This document shows positions 26,598 through 35,898 of a DNA stretch of 64,000 bases, piece after piece. Made by a program: the position numbers and the translations under genes. Source of the stretch: Campylobacteraceae bacterium (GTDB lineage Bacteria > Campylobacterota > Campylobacteria > Campylobacterales > Campylobacteraceae); assembly GCA_031268335.1 (NCBI GenBank), contig JAIRXG010000011.1:89290-153289 (forward strand). The letters run 5' to 3'. The notes beneath the pieces were generated by a model. The model was not told the origin of the DNA. It saw nothing but the letters and a program-made list of their open reading frames with translations, and made no database searches. Numbering within the stretch: position 1 is the stretch's first letter; the number at the start of each line of letters is the position of its first letter.

Positions 26598-26924
26598 TTA
26601 AAAACCCTTTTGACATTCGTCGCAATCATAGTCTCTGTTTAGATTAAACACTTTGCAATACTCACTATACACACAACTTACGCTTCTTTTTGCACAAACC
26701 ACAGGAATATTGCGCTTTTTTGCTTGAGATTTGAATAGTTTCATAGTATTGTGATTTAAAAAACTTGTTAACATCACGATACATTCGGTGTTTTGCGGAA
26801 TAATTTTCCGATTTACGCTGCTCTTTTTTCTAGCGTCCCAATGCACAACCTCATCTGCTCCAAGGTTGTTCAACACTGCTTTTATCGGATTTATTTCGTC
26901 GGCACCTATAACAAGTACAGACAT
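26598..26924 (-). CDS. DUF2325 family protein
   Basis: 108 residues. MSVLVIGADEINPIKAVLNNLGA at the start, HWDARKK, a central CIVMLTSFLNHNTM, and a C-terminal cysteine group (CAKRSVSC, C in YSEYCKV, CDEC) match DUF2325, a Rossmann-like small domain of unknown function. The cysteines might bind metal. It is the first gene of the operon with hypothetical protein and fldA; aaggag RBS. The Fur-like box overlaps its -10 region. I recall the C. jejuni homologue as iron-regulated. Confidence 0.8.
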   Translation of the reverse strand: MSVLVIGADEINPIKAVLNNLGADEVVHWDARKKSSVNRKIIPQNTECIVMLTSFLNHNTMKLFKSQAKKRNIPVVCAKRSVSCVYSEYCKVFNLNRDYDCDECQKGF

Positions 26925-26952
26925 GACGTTCTCCTTTTGAGTATCATTTTTT

Positions 26953-26971
26953 GATAATGATTATTATAAAT
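26953..26971. promoter_or_regulatory. Fur-box-like operator overlapping the -10 of the DUF2325-fldA operon
   Basis: GATAATGATTATTATAAAT matches the classic Fur consensus GATAATGATAATCATTATC at most positions in the first 16. On the minus strand the same bases contain a TATAAT -10 (26963-26968), about 39 bases before the ATG at 26924, so binding would block the promoter. The rest of 26972-27314 is AT-rich with one TACATGTA (27136) and no gene. Confidence 0.55.
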
Positions 26972-27314
26972 AAAAAAGCTGAAAATCCGCTTATTATAAT
27001 AGCAATTATCAAAAATTACTAAAATTTTCAATTCCCACAACCCTAAAAGTATACAAAAAAGCATTCTAACATATTTCTTTGAAAAGAACAATACTATATT
27101 TATCTGTTTACTATTATATATTTATTCGAATATATTACATGTATAAATTCATTAATATATGTAAAAATATATTTAAATTAAGCAGCATCTAATTTTAATG
27201 AGATTTTTTTGTCAGAAATTGACTCTATCATTAACACCATATTCAGTAATACATTTTGTACTGTATCAGAATTAAATTATTTTAGAAAATATTTTAAATT
27301 AGAGGATTATTATT

Positions 27315-27887
27315 ATGAATAAATATATCACTTTTAAAGTCGCACTTTTGAAAAATATAGTGGCAACGCAAAAAAGCAGAATATTTTGGATGTTTATCAC
27401 ATGTATGTTGGTCTTTATGGTACTTTTTAGTTGTTTTATCTTTAACAATTATGCAAATATACTTTTAAGCGCCGATTTTACTCATTTGAGATTTGCATTT
27501 TTACTCATTTTTTTAGCAGGAATTATTTGCGCGGTAAATCCTCAAAAATTTTTGGGTATTGGATGCGGATTTGGGTTTATAGCGGCAGCTTTTGGTATCA
27601 AGCATTCTTTGATACTTTGGGTAACATATAAGTTTTCGGAAACGAAAGAGTTTTTTGTGCAAGGAAACCCTTTTTCCAATTTTATGAGTTGTTTTTTCAA
27701 TATATCGGAAATAAACGGCAAATGTATATTTAGAACCAATACCTTAATAGGAGATATTTTCTCTTCTTATCCAAGCATGATATCATTGAATGATTTTACA
27801 AATATACTAAAAATACATGTGGGTATATTTATAATCATTGCAATTCTTTTTTGCTCCTTGTATCTTTGCAGAAAGATTAAAGTATAG
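27315..27887 (+). CDS. membrane protein of unknown function
   Basis: 190 residues with about four transmembrane helices: residues 24-45 (IFWMFITCMLVFMVLFSCFIF), 60-77, 79-97 and 166-185. Between helices 3 and 4 lies an about 65-residue loop with two cysteines (SCFFNISEINGKC) that could form a disulfide outside the cell membrane. The RBS is agagga. No family is recognised; it lacks the CPxC-like motif of DsbB. Its last 11 bases overlap, tail to tail, the end of the response-regulator gene on the other strand. Confidence 0.65.
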   Translation: MNKYITFKVALLKNIVATQKSRIFWMFITCMLVFMVLFSCFIFNNYANILLSADFTHLRFAFLLIFLAGIICAVNPQKFLGIGCGFGFIAAAFGIKHSLILWVTYKFSETKEFFVQGNPFSNFMSCFFNISEINGKCIFRTNTLIGDIFSSYPSMISLNDFTNILKIHVGIFIIIAILFCSLYLCRKIKV

Positions 27888-28572
27888 GTTTATTTCTCAA
27901 AATATATCCGACGTTTGCGACATTTTCTATATTTACATTGCCCAGATACTTTTTGATTCTCAGTATTACGGTATGTATGGTATTTTTGTTCATACTTTTG
28001 CCTCCATACGCATAATCTTCTATCATTTCGTAGCTTACAAGATTGTTTAAGTTATAACACAAAAGCCAAAAGACTTTATTATTTACGTTTGTCAAAAATA
28101 GTGGCTTATCGTCTTTATATACTATCTCTTTATTAAAATCCAATAAAACGTTATTTGCAATTTTAACTTGCTTTTTTTTCATCTTTTTAGAGAGCGCCAG
28201 CATCAAAGAGATTTGTAAATCTTCAATATCTATTGGTTTTCTTAAAAAATTAAGTGCGCCCGTGCGTACGCTGCTTAACACATTTGTATCCGTATCGTAT
28301 GAAGTTATGATAATAAAAGGTTGTTTTGGTTTTAACGACAAAACCTCTTTTATCATGTCAAAACCGTTAAGAAGCGGCATGTGAATATCGACTACAATAA
28401 TATCAATTTTGTGTTTTTTGAAAACTTCTAGCCCTTCGAGTCCGTTTTTAGCCTCATAATATGCAGCGAAATACTCTTTTAATCCCTGTTTCATCATAGC
28501 TCTTGCAACACTATCGTCCTCTACTACCAAAATGGTAAAGTTGCTCAAAAGTTCAAAAGTCGATTTGCGCAT
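27877..28572 (-). CDS. two-component response regulator, OmpR-type
   Basis: The start is ATG 28572 (aaaaggga RBS). 231 residues: receiver domain (about 10-125) with acidic pair VEDD, phosphoacceptor Asp in VVDIHMPLLNG, Thr/Ser at IITSYD and Lys in FLRKPIDI; then a winged-helix DNA-binding domain (about 140-231; NKVFWLLCYNLNNLVSYE, TVILRIKKYLGN, VANVGYILR). It lies 11 bases after the sensor kinase gene and surely pairs with it. Targets are unknown. Confidence 0.9.
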   Translation of the reverse strand: MRKSTFELLSNFTILVVEDDSVARAMMKQGLKEYFAAYYEAKNGLEGLEVFKKHKIDIIVVDIHMPLLNGFDMIKEVLSLKPKQPFIIITSYDTDTNVLSSVRTGALNFLRKPIDIEDLQISLMLALSKKMKKKQVKIANNVLLDFNKEIVYKDDKPLFLTNVNNKVFWLLCYNLNNLVSYEMIEDYAYGGKSMNKNTIHTVILRIKKYLGNVNIENVANVGYILRNKPIL

Positions 28573-28583
28573 TTTGTTCCCTT

Positions 28584-30299
28584 TTATACTTTGCATACTT
28601 TCCTAACGCTGAAACGAAAAATTGTCGGATTGAAATTGTTGACCAATGTTATATCGCTTAAAAGTTTCTTGTTTGCCAATTTTTTTGCAAAAAATAGTCC
28701 CATACCAAAACCTTGCTGTTTGTGAGACTTATAAAATACGGAAAATATATTTTTTTCAGACCCTTTTTTGACGCCATGCCCAAAGTCGATTATGTCCATA
28801 TCTATAATTTTTTCATGGACTTCAAATCTTATCTCTATATTGCGCTTGCCAATCTCTTTCAAATCTTCCATAGGAGCTATAGCGTCAATAGCGTTTTGTA
28901 TAAGTACCAACAATACCTGTTGTACAAAATTTTCTATAGAGACTATTTTAAGACCTTTTATATTTTTATCGTACATGCGAATCGTTATATTTTTTTGCGA
29001 CGCATTTGTGTATACAACTTGCAAAACACTCTCTATGGTATCTTTTAGGCAAAATTCGCTTATCGCATTATCGGAACGATAAAAGTTTCGAAAAATATTT
29101 ATCGTTTTATTCATAATAGTTATTGATTTTTGAGATAGTTTAAGATTGCTCTCAAGCGTTTTTTTATCCAAGTCATCATGAGATGACAGTTTAAGCGTGT
29201 TGCTTGTAATAAGAGCTAAAGAGTTAAGCGGCTGGCGAAGTTGATGATTGATAGCCGACACTAATTCGCCTATCTCACTCATACGCGAACTATATTCGAG
29301 CATTCTTTTATATTCTCTTTTTTTTGTATTTGTGCGAGAATGCAAAAATGTGTATGAGCCGTTCACCACAACTATAAATATAATGAAAAAAATCAGTATT
29401 AAAAACGCGTGTTTCAAAAACTCTTGCATAGCTTCGTCGTCAACCTCATTCTCATTGATACCAACAACTATATACCATCCGAAATCTTTAAGTTTGTCAA
29501 TCATCATAGCACCGTTATCGGTATAAATATGTTTTGTAGAATTATCAGCAAAGTTTGCACTAAACGTCTTTTTTATCTCTTCCAAACTTAAAATACTGTT
29601 GTTAAATTCGCTTAAAATATCGCCTTTTTCATCTATTATCATATAATAGCTGCCTTTTGGCATTTCAAATAATCTTATTCTATCGAACAAAGAGTCTGCC
29701 TTTATAATTCCGCAATAAACCCCTTTAAATTCGTCATTTCTATTAATGGGCGTACATATGTTTATAGTCTTTACTTGCAAAAACCCGTGTTCTTGCATTG
29801 TTTCCATGGTGGTTTTCATCTCTTTTTTGGTGTCTGCAAACCATTTTAAATTTAAATACCAAAGCTCTTCGTCGCCATTTTTATAATAATATCTTTCGCC
29901 GTAAGAATCCGTATAGTGTTTAACATAATCGTCTATTTTTATACTGTTCACATAAAGATACAAATCCGGAATAAGCAACTGTATAGCGTCAAAATTTCTG
30001 TTTCTCTTCATGAAAGTAGCGCTGAAAGCCTTTAATTTCACCTCATCGTCATAAATCTCATCAATAAACTTAACGCTGTTTTCTATGTTTGTAACGCGCT
30101 CTAAAAGCCACGTTTTAGTTTCGTGCTCCATACCTTTTACAATCAAAGCTATCTTTTGTTCTGTAAGGTCTTTAAAATGCCCTCTGATATAGTAGAAACT
30201 GTTACCGATAATTATAATAAAAGCTATCGTAGTAACAAGGATAAAATTATAAATTTTGTGATTTTCTATATTTTGTATAAAATCTTTTACCAGTTTCAA
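28584..30299 (-). CDS. membrane sensor histidine kinase with Cache-type sensor domain
   Basis: 571 residues. TM1 about 17-37, a periplasmic domain about 38-290 with the dCache pattern (DAIQLLIPDLYLYVNS, YSYKNGDEELWY-like and GVYCGIIKADSLF), TM2 about 296-316, then the dimerisation helix with phospho-acceptor His in INHQLRQPLNS and a HATPase_c domain with N box (IQNAIDAIA), DFGHGVK and GFGMGLFFAKKL. Cache domains usually bind amino acids or organic acids from outside. It is followed by its response regulator. Ligand not predictable. Confidence 0.9.
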   Translation of the reverse strand: MKLVKDFIQNIENHKIYNFILVTTIAFIIIIGNSFYYIRGHFKDLTEQKIALIVKGMEHETKTWLLERVTNIENSVKFIDEIYDDEVKLKAFSATFMKRNRNFDAIQLLIPDLYLYVNSIKIDDYVKHYTDSYGERYYYKNGDEELWYLNLKWFADTKKEMKTTMETMQEHGFLQVKTINICTPINRNDEFKGVYCGIIKADSLFDRIRLFEMPKGSYYMIIDEKGDILSEFNNSILSLEEIKKTFSANFADNSTKHIYTDNGAMMIDKLKDFGWYIVVGINENEVDDEAMQEFLKHAFLILIFFIIFIVVVNGSYTFLHSRTNTKKREYKRMLEYSSRMSEIGELVSAINHQLRQPLNSLALITSNTLKLSSHDDLDKKTLESNLKLSQKSITIMNKTINIFRNFYRSDNAISEFCLKDTIESVLQVVYTNASQKNITIRMYDKNIKGLKIVSIENFVQQVLLVLIQNAIDAIAPMEDLKEIGKRNIEIRFEVHEKIIDMDIIDFGHGVKKGSEKNIFSVFYKSHKQQGFGMGLFFAKKLANKKLLSDITLVNNFNPTIFRFSVRKVCKV

Positions 30300-30885
30300 C
30301 GATGCGACCTATAGTAGACAAACATTAAAGCAACCCTTTGCCTTGAGAATATTAATTGGAATGATAGCAAAAATTTTTAATTTGTAAAAGTTTTCTTAAT
30401 TAATAATTTGATATTTGCGAATTTTGACTTCAATTTTAGTGTTTTTTGCCTTAGTTGGTTGCAAAATCTATTGTATTTGTTGTTCTCTCGGCGCTTTTCT
30501 ATACTTCCTAAAAGCTTTATTTTTATCCTAAAAAACTTTTAAAATTTATAAAATCAATCCCAAAAAGCATGTTTTAAAGTACTTTAGATATCGATTTTAT
30601 AGTGCTTTGAAAACGCTTTAAAATCTATCCGAAAAATTTTATTTAATTTTTTTATATTTTGAGATTATTTAGCAATTTCAGCGCAGATTTTATACAAAAC
30701 TTTTTATATGTTTATGAGGTAAAATTGGCGCTATATCACCATTTTACACAATATTTTGACACAACAAATAACCTTTTTATGATGGAAATACTTTGGCAAA
30801 CTATCTTTTATGTTTTATTTTAAGATAACTTTTTACCGACTAAGAATATTTAAGCGGATTTTAAAATCCGCTTAAATTTGTATTT
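30300..30885. other. gene-free stretch downstream of nifJ
   Basis: 586 AT-rich bases. Apart from the palindrome at 30848 there is a loose internal repeat (aaaatc.atcc.aaaaa near 30560 and 30625) but no supported ORF or RNA gene. Confidence 0.5.
30848..30877. terminator. 30-bp perfect palindrome after nifJ
   Basis: ATTTAAGCGGATTTT followed by its exact reverse complement, 9 bases after the nifJ stop. It forms a stem of up to 13 bp with a small loop. The run of U after it is weak, so it is a terminator or mRNA 3'-end stabiliser. Confidence 0.7.
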
Positions 30886-33800
30886 TCAGCCTAATTCGTT
30901 TGAGTAGTCGGCTTGTGCCAAACGCTTTAACTGCCTGTATCTGCGTTTTGCATCTTCTCTATTGCGGTTGAAAAGCTCCTCTGCATGTACGGGATTTAGC
31001 TTCTTCAATGAAGCGTATCTTACTTCATTATTTAAGAACTCTTCATACAAAGACCAGTCCGGCTCTTTACCTGTGATTTTGATAGGATTTTTACCCTCTT
31101 TTTTGAGTCTGGGATCGTATGTGTATAATGGCCAGTAACCGCATTTTGTAGCAAGTTCGGCTTGATTGCCGGATTTACCAAGTCCGCCTTTGATACCATG
31201 AGCAATACAAGGAGAATAAGCTATAATCAAAGATGCTCCATCATAACTTTCTGCTTCTTCAATAGCTTTGATAGTCTGTGCTGCAGACGCGTTGGAATTT
31301 ATTTGCGCAACATAAATATTTTCATAAGTCATAGCTATATAGCCCAAATCTTTCTTTTGTACCGCTTTGCCGGATGCCGTAAACTGCGCTATCGAACCAG
31401 CTCTTGAAGACTTTGAACTTTGACCGCCTGTATTGGAATAAACTTCAGTATCAAGCACTAATAAATTTACATTCTCGCCGCTTGCCAACACATGATCAAG
31501 TCCGCCGTAACCTATATCGTAAGCCCAGCCATCGCCTCCGATTATCCATTGAGAACGTTTGGCGAGATGCATTTTTAGATTTAATATCTCTTTTACTTCG
31601 GCAATTTGTGTACTCTTTTCCAAAAGCGGCACAAGAGCGTTTCTAATCTTCAAACTTTCGACTCTATCATCTTTAAACTCAATCCACTCTTTAAATAACA
31701 ATGACAATTCGCTCGACACTTTATCTTTTGCGCTTTGCATTAAATCTATTATGCGGTGTCTCATTGTCTCAGTGGCAACTTTCATACCAAGACCAAATTC
31801 AGCGTTGTCTTCAAAAAGCGAATTTGCCCATGAAGGTCCTCTGCCGTCGCTATTTTTACGATACGGCGTTGAAGGGGCAGACGCACCATAAATAGATGAG
31901 CAACCTGTGCCGTTAGCTATGCTCATACTCTCTCCGAATAATCTTGTTACAAGCGTTACATAAGGAGTTTCACCACATCCCGGACACGCGCCGTGAAATT
32001 CAAAAAGAGGTTGAGCAAAACCCACACCCTTTACGCTGTTTTTATTTAAAATATTATCTTTATAGGTAACTTTTTTGAAAAGATAATCCGCATTTACTTG
32101 TTCTTGCGCATCAAGCGATTCTTGAAGAGGAACCATATCTAAGGATTTCTCTTTAGTAGGACATGCCGCTACACATAAATCGCAGCCCGTACAATCAAGC
32201 GGAGATACTTGAATTTTGTATTTAAGCCCCTCAACGCCTTTGCCCTTAGCTTCTATAGAGTGATTTTTTACCTCTTCGGGCGCTGCTTTAAACTCTTCAT
32301 CATCTATCAAAAACCCTCTTATAACTGCATGCGGACATGCGAACACGCATTGATTACATTGGATACAATGCTCTTCTATCCATTTTGGAACGGTAACGCC
32401 AACGCCTCTTTTTTCATATTCGCTTGAGCCGTGCTCCATCGAACCGTCTTCATAGCCTTTAAATAAAGAAACGGCAAGTAAATTGCCTCTGGCAGCATTT
32501 ACAGGTTTAGCTATTTTTTCGACATATTCCGTACCCTTATAATTGTCATTTTTTAAGCCTTTTTCATCAGGAAGATTTGCCCATGCAGGATCAACGTCAA
32601 CCTTTACTAACCCCTCAGCGCCTAAATCTATGGCTTTATAATTCATCTCAACTATCTGGTCGCCTTTTTTGCCATAAGCTTTATAGGCTTGCTTTTTCAT
32701 ATATTCTTGCGCTTTTTTATAATCAATAATATCGGCTAATTTAAAAAATGCCGATTGCATAATCGTATTGCTGCGATTTCCAAGACCGATTTCGCGCGCC
32801 AATTTGGTGGCGTTAATGATATAAAAATTTGCCTCTTGGCACGCCAAAATCTTTTTGACTTTATTTGGAATTCTCTCTATCGTCTCTTTCACGTCCCAAA
32901 TAGAGTTCAGCAAAAATGTGCCTTTTTTTCTTATGCCGTCAACAACATCGTAAATATCCAAATATGCCGCGACAGAACATGCGACAAAATGCGGATTTGA
33001 AACAAGATAAGTTGAGCGGATAGGTTTTTTGCCAAATCTCAAATGCGACCTTGTAAAACCGCCTGATTTTTTAGAGTCATACGCAAAGTAAGCTTGCGAA
33101 TACATGTCGGTTTCATCGCCGATAATTTTAACGGAACTTTTATTTGCTCCAACCGTTCCGTCCGCGCCAAGTCCGTAGAAAAGACACTCTTTTGTATCTT
33201 CATCGCTCAAATCAACATCGCTTACAGGCTCGAGCGATTTAAATGTAACATCGTCCGTTATGCCTATAGTAAAGTCGTTTTTAGGATTTTTCTCATCTAA
33301 ATTTTTAAATACTGCCAAAATATGAGAAGGATTTACATCTTTTGAAGCAAGTCCGTATCTGCCGCCTATTATCAAAGGTGCGTTTTCTTTGCCGTAAAAT
33401 GCGGCTCTAATGTCTAAAAACAGCGGTTCGCCTATGGAACCGGACTCTTTTGTTCTGTCAAGAACAGCTATTTTTTTAACGGTTTTTGGCATAACTTTAA
33501 ATAGATATTTTAAACTAAAAGGTCTATAAAGATGAGGTATGATAAGTCCTGCTTTTTTGCCCTGCGAATTCAAATAGTCGATAACCTCTTTAATACACTC
33601 CGTCGCAGAACCCATAGCTATTATAATATTTTCAGCCTCTTGGTGTCCGTAAAATACAAACGGCGCATACTCTCTGCCGGTAACTTCGGAAATTTCACGC
33701 ATATATTCCGCTACGATGTCAGGCAACGCTTCGTAAATCTCATTTTGTGCTTCGCGTCCTTGAAAATATATATCGTCATTTTGCGCACTTCCTCTGGTTT

Positions 33801-34440
33801 TAGGATTGTCCGGAGATAAAGCATCATCCCTGAACGCTTGCAGAGCAACTCTATCCAAAAGCTTATCAAATACGGCATAATCTATAACTTCAATCTTTTG
33901 TACTTCGTGCGAAGTTCTAAATCCGTCAAAAAAGTGTAAAAACGGCACTCTGCCTTTTATCGCGCTAAGATGCGCAACGCCCGCTAAGTCCATAACTTGC
34001 TGTACGGAACCTGTTGAGAGCATAGCAAAGCCCGTCTGTCTACATGCATAAACATCCTGATGGTCTCCAAAAATCGAAAGCGCGTGTGTAGCAAGCGTTC
34101 TAGCGCTCACATGTATGACTCCAGGAAGCAATTGTCCTGCAATTTTATACATGTTTGGGATTTTTAAAAGCAATCCTTGCGAAGCGGTATAAGTGGTAGT
34201 CAATGCGCCGGCTTGCAAAGAACCGTGTACAGTGCCTGCAGCGCCGCCTTCACTTTGCATCTCAACGACCTTAACCGGCATTCCGAAAAGATTTTTCTTA
34301 CCTTGTGCAGCCCATATGTCAGTAAAATCAGCCATAGGAGAAGACGGGGTGATGGGATATATTCCCGCAACTTCAGTAAATGCGTAAGCGGCGTAAGCGG
34401 CAGCCTCGTTGCCGTCCATTGTTCTCATAACCTTAGCCAT
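30886..34440 (-). CDS. nifJ: pyruvate:ferredoxin (flavodoxin) oxidoreductase
   Basis: 1184 residues, one chain. It converts pyruvate and CoA to acetyl-CoA and CO2 and reduces flavodoxin or ferredoxin; essential carbon entry in microaerophiles of this group. N-terminal pyruvate-binding domain (GNEAAAYAAYAFTEVAGIYP, ITPSSPMAD), ferredoxin-like insert with two 4Fe-4S motifs (CIQCNQCVFACPH and CTGCDLCVAACP), a C-terminal thiamine-diphosphate domain (GACPGCGETPY, then GDGWAYDIGYGGLDHVLASG and NTGGQSS). All domains complete. RBS aaggat 8 bases ahead of the ATG. A phosphatase gene lies upstream on the same strand. Confidence 0.97.
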   Translation of the reverse strand: MAKVMRTMDGNEAAAYAAYAFTEVAGIYPITPSSPMADFTDIWAAQGKKNLFGMPVKVVEMQSEGGAAGTVHGSLQAGALTTTYTASQGLLLKIPNMYKIAGQLLPGVIHVSARTLATHALSIFGDHQDVYACRQTGFAMLSTGSVQQVMDLAGVAHLSAIKGRVPFLHFFDGFRTSHEVQKIEVIDYAVFDKLLDRVALQAFRDDALSPDNPKTRGSAQNDDIYFQGREAQNEIYEALPDIVAEYMREISEVTGREYAPFVFYGHQEAENIIIAMGSATECIKEVIDYLNSQGKKAGLIIPHLYRPFSLKYLFKVMPKTVKKIAVLDRTKESGSIGEPLFLDIRAAFYGKENAPLIIGGRYGLASKDVNPSHILAVFKNLDEKNPKNDFTIGITDDVTFKSLEPVSDVDLSDEDTKECLFYGLGADGTVGANKSSVKIIGDETDMYSQAYFAYDSKKSGGFTRSHLRFGKKPIRSTYLVSNPHFVACSVAAYLDIYDVVDGIRKKGTFLLNSIWDVKETIERIPNKVKKILACQEANFYIINATKLAREIGLGNRSNTIMQSAFFKLADIIDYKKAQEYMKKQAYKAYGKKGDQIVEMNYKAIDLGAEGLVKVDVDPAWANLPDEKGLKNDNYKGTEYVEKIAKPVNAARGNLLAVSLFKGYEDGSMEHGSSEYEKRGVGVTVPKWIEEHCIQCNQCVFACPHAVIRGFLIDDEEFKAAPEEVKNHSIEAKGKGVEGLKYKIQVSPLDCTGCDLCVAACPTKEKSLDMVPLQESLDAQEQVNADYLFKKVTYKDNILNKNSVKGVGFAQPLFEFHGACPGCGETPYVTLVTRLFGESMSIANGTGCSSIYGASAPSTPYRKNSDGRGPSWANSLFEDNAEFGLGMKVATETMRHRIIDLMQSAKDKVSSELSLLFKEWIEFKDDRVESLKIRNALVPLLEKSTQIAEVKEILNLKMHLAKRSQWIIGGDGWAYDIGYGGLDHVLASGENVNLLVLDTEVYSNTGGQSSKSSRAGSIAQFTASGKAVQKKDLGYIAMTYENIYVAQINSNASAAQTIKAIEEAESYDGASLIIAYSPCIAHGIKGGLGKSGNQAELATKCGYWPLYTYDPRLKKEGKNPIKITGKEPDWSLYEEFLNNEVRYASLKKLNPVHAEELFNRNREDAKRRYRQLKRLAQADYSNELG

Positions 34441-34527
34441 AAACAGTTATCCTTATAATCAATTTTTACATATAAAAGTAGATGATTTTACCTATTATTT
34501 TCTTAATTATTCAAAAAAATGAAGAGT

Positions 34528-35175
34528 TTAGGGTATTTTACTAAAATTGTCCCTTACAAATGTTACTGCCTGTAAACTGTTTCTTGCGATATTGTCCGTA
34601 AACTGCATCAAATCGTCTTTTTTACCATATCCGCACAATACTCCTACGCTGTTTATTTTAGCGTCTCTTGCCGCCATTAAATCCAAAATCGTATCGCCTA
34701 TAATCCACGCATTTTTCGTATTGTCGTTTAACAATGAAAGAGCTCTTAATATGGGTTCCGGATGCGGCTTAGGATTTTTGACGTCTTCTCGTCCGACCAC
34801 TACTTTAAAAAATTCCAAAAGCTCAAAATATTTCAGTATCTCTTTTGTATAAAGTGAAGTTTTAGTAGTAACTATACCTATATTTGCAAAAGTCGAAGCA
34901 ATTTTTACAGCCTCTTTTGTTCCATCTATCAAAACGGTCTTTTTTGTAGCAACAGTTTTATAATGAGCTTTGTACGCCACCACAAACTCATCCGTTTTAT
35001 CCATTTTCACGCCAAGTTTTGCGAACATTAAATCCAGCGGATAACCGATAAGGGAAGTGATTTTTTCAAAATCGGAAAATTTGACATTCATTTTTTTAAA
35101 CGCTGCGTCAAAACTTTCCAAAATCGCAGGCGTTGAATCAATAAGTGTGCCATCCATATCAAAAAGTATAGTCAA
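34528..35175 (-). CDS. HAD phosphatase, phosphoglycolate phosphatase-like
   Basis: I choose the TTG at 35175: an aaaggag RBS sits 5 bases ahead, whereas the in-frame ATG at 35193 has none, and the family motif begins at once (LTILFDMDGTLIDSTP). 215 residues: motif I DMDGT, motif II TTKT, Lys in NPKPHPEP, motif IV IIGDTILDLMAARDA. The cap is helical, as in Gph/PGP enzymes that remove phosphate from phosphoglycolate. Substrate could also be another sugar phosphate. It lies 87 bases upstream of nifJ, the same pairing as in C. jejuni. Confidence 0.83.
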   Translation of the reverse strand: MTILFDMDGTLIDSTPAILESFDAAFKKMNVKFSDFEKITSLIGYPLDLMFAKLGVKMDKTDEFVVAYKAHYKTVATKKTVLIDGTKEAVKIASTFANIGIVTTKTSLYTKEILKYFELLEFFKVVVGREDVKNPKPHPEPILRALSLLNDNTKNAWIIGDTILDLMAARDAKINSVGVLCGYGKKDDLMQFTDNIARNSLQAVTFVRDNFSKIP

Positions 35176-35898
35176 GTTTTCTCCTTTATTCATTCTGTAC
35201 ATGTAGGGTTATTTCGGTTTTGAAAACAAGCAGAAGGTTTTCATAACGTTATTTCCCTATACATGTAAATACGCCAAACCTTTTATGCGTTTATGCGTAA
35301 AATCGGTCTGTTTATTTTAGTATATGTAGTGCACTTCATAAATTACATGTATGGTTTTTATTTTACTAATCTATCCGATTTTAAAAACGCTTACATGCAA
35401 AAGACAAAAAACATTTTTATATACAAAACGCTTTGACCTGCAAATACACCTCTATCAGCAACAATAGTGAGTATTGATTTTATACATGTAAAAGCGCTTT
35501 AATAAAAAATGATAGTTTAACACAATCTTTTTGCTGCATGTTTAAAATGAAAAATATTTGCGGTATTATTTAAATGATACGTATTGCTTCAATGTTATTT
35601 AGTTGCTTTAGCCTATCGATCTCAAATTTCATCAATCTGCTTCTCAAAAAATCTTTCTTTGTCATCGATATACAAGCAAATCTTTTATAAAACCGCCATT
35701 GCATCATGTTAAATTAGAAATTTATAACGCTTCTAATCCTCAAAAACTAATAAAGTCATTGGGCATTTTAATTTTTTATTTTTTGAATGTTTTAAAATAT
35801 GTTTTTATTTTTGCGGTTTTATTGCATGTAGCATTCGTATGTCAAAAATACAACCGCCATCATTTCGTGCTGCATCTTTTGTGAAGTTTTTGCAAATA
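35176..35898. other. gene-free stretch with four TACATGTA palindromes
   Basis: About 720 bases. Exact TACATGTA at 35198, 35260, 35344 and 35483, i.e. four in under 300 bases, plus a near copy (35390s). No supported gene: a 61-codon plus frame at 35699 and a 44-codon minus frame at 35570-35704 both lack an RBS. Confidence 0.55.

Noticed and set aside
35570..35704. 44-codon minus-strand ORF beginning MQWRFYKRF
   Set aside because: No ribosome binding site and no recognisable family; could be a remnant, but not supportable as a gene.
35699..35884. 61-codon plus-strand ORF with a hydrophobic stretch
   Set aside because: No RBS, no promoter in front, and composition like the surrounding AT-rich spacer.
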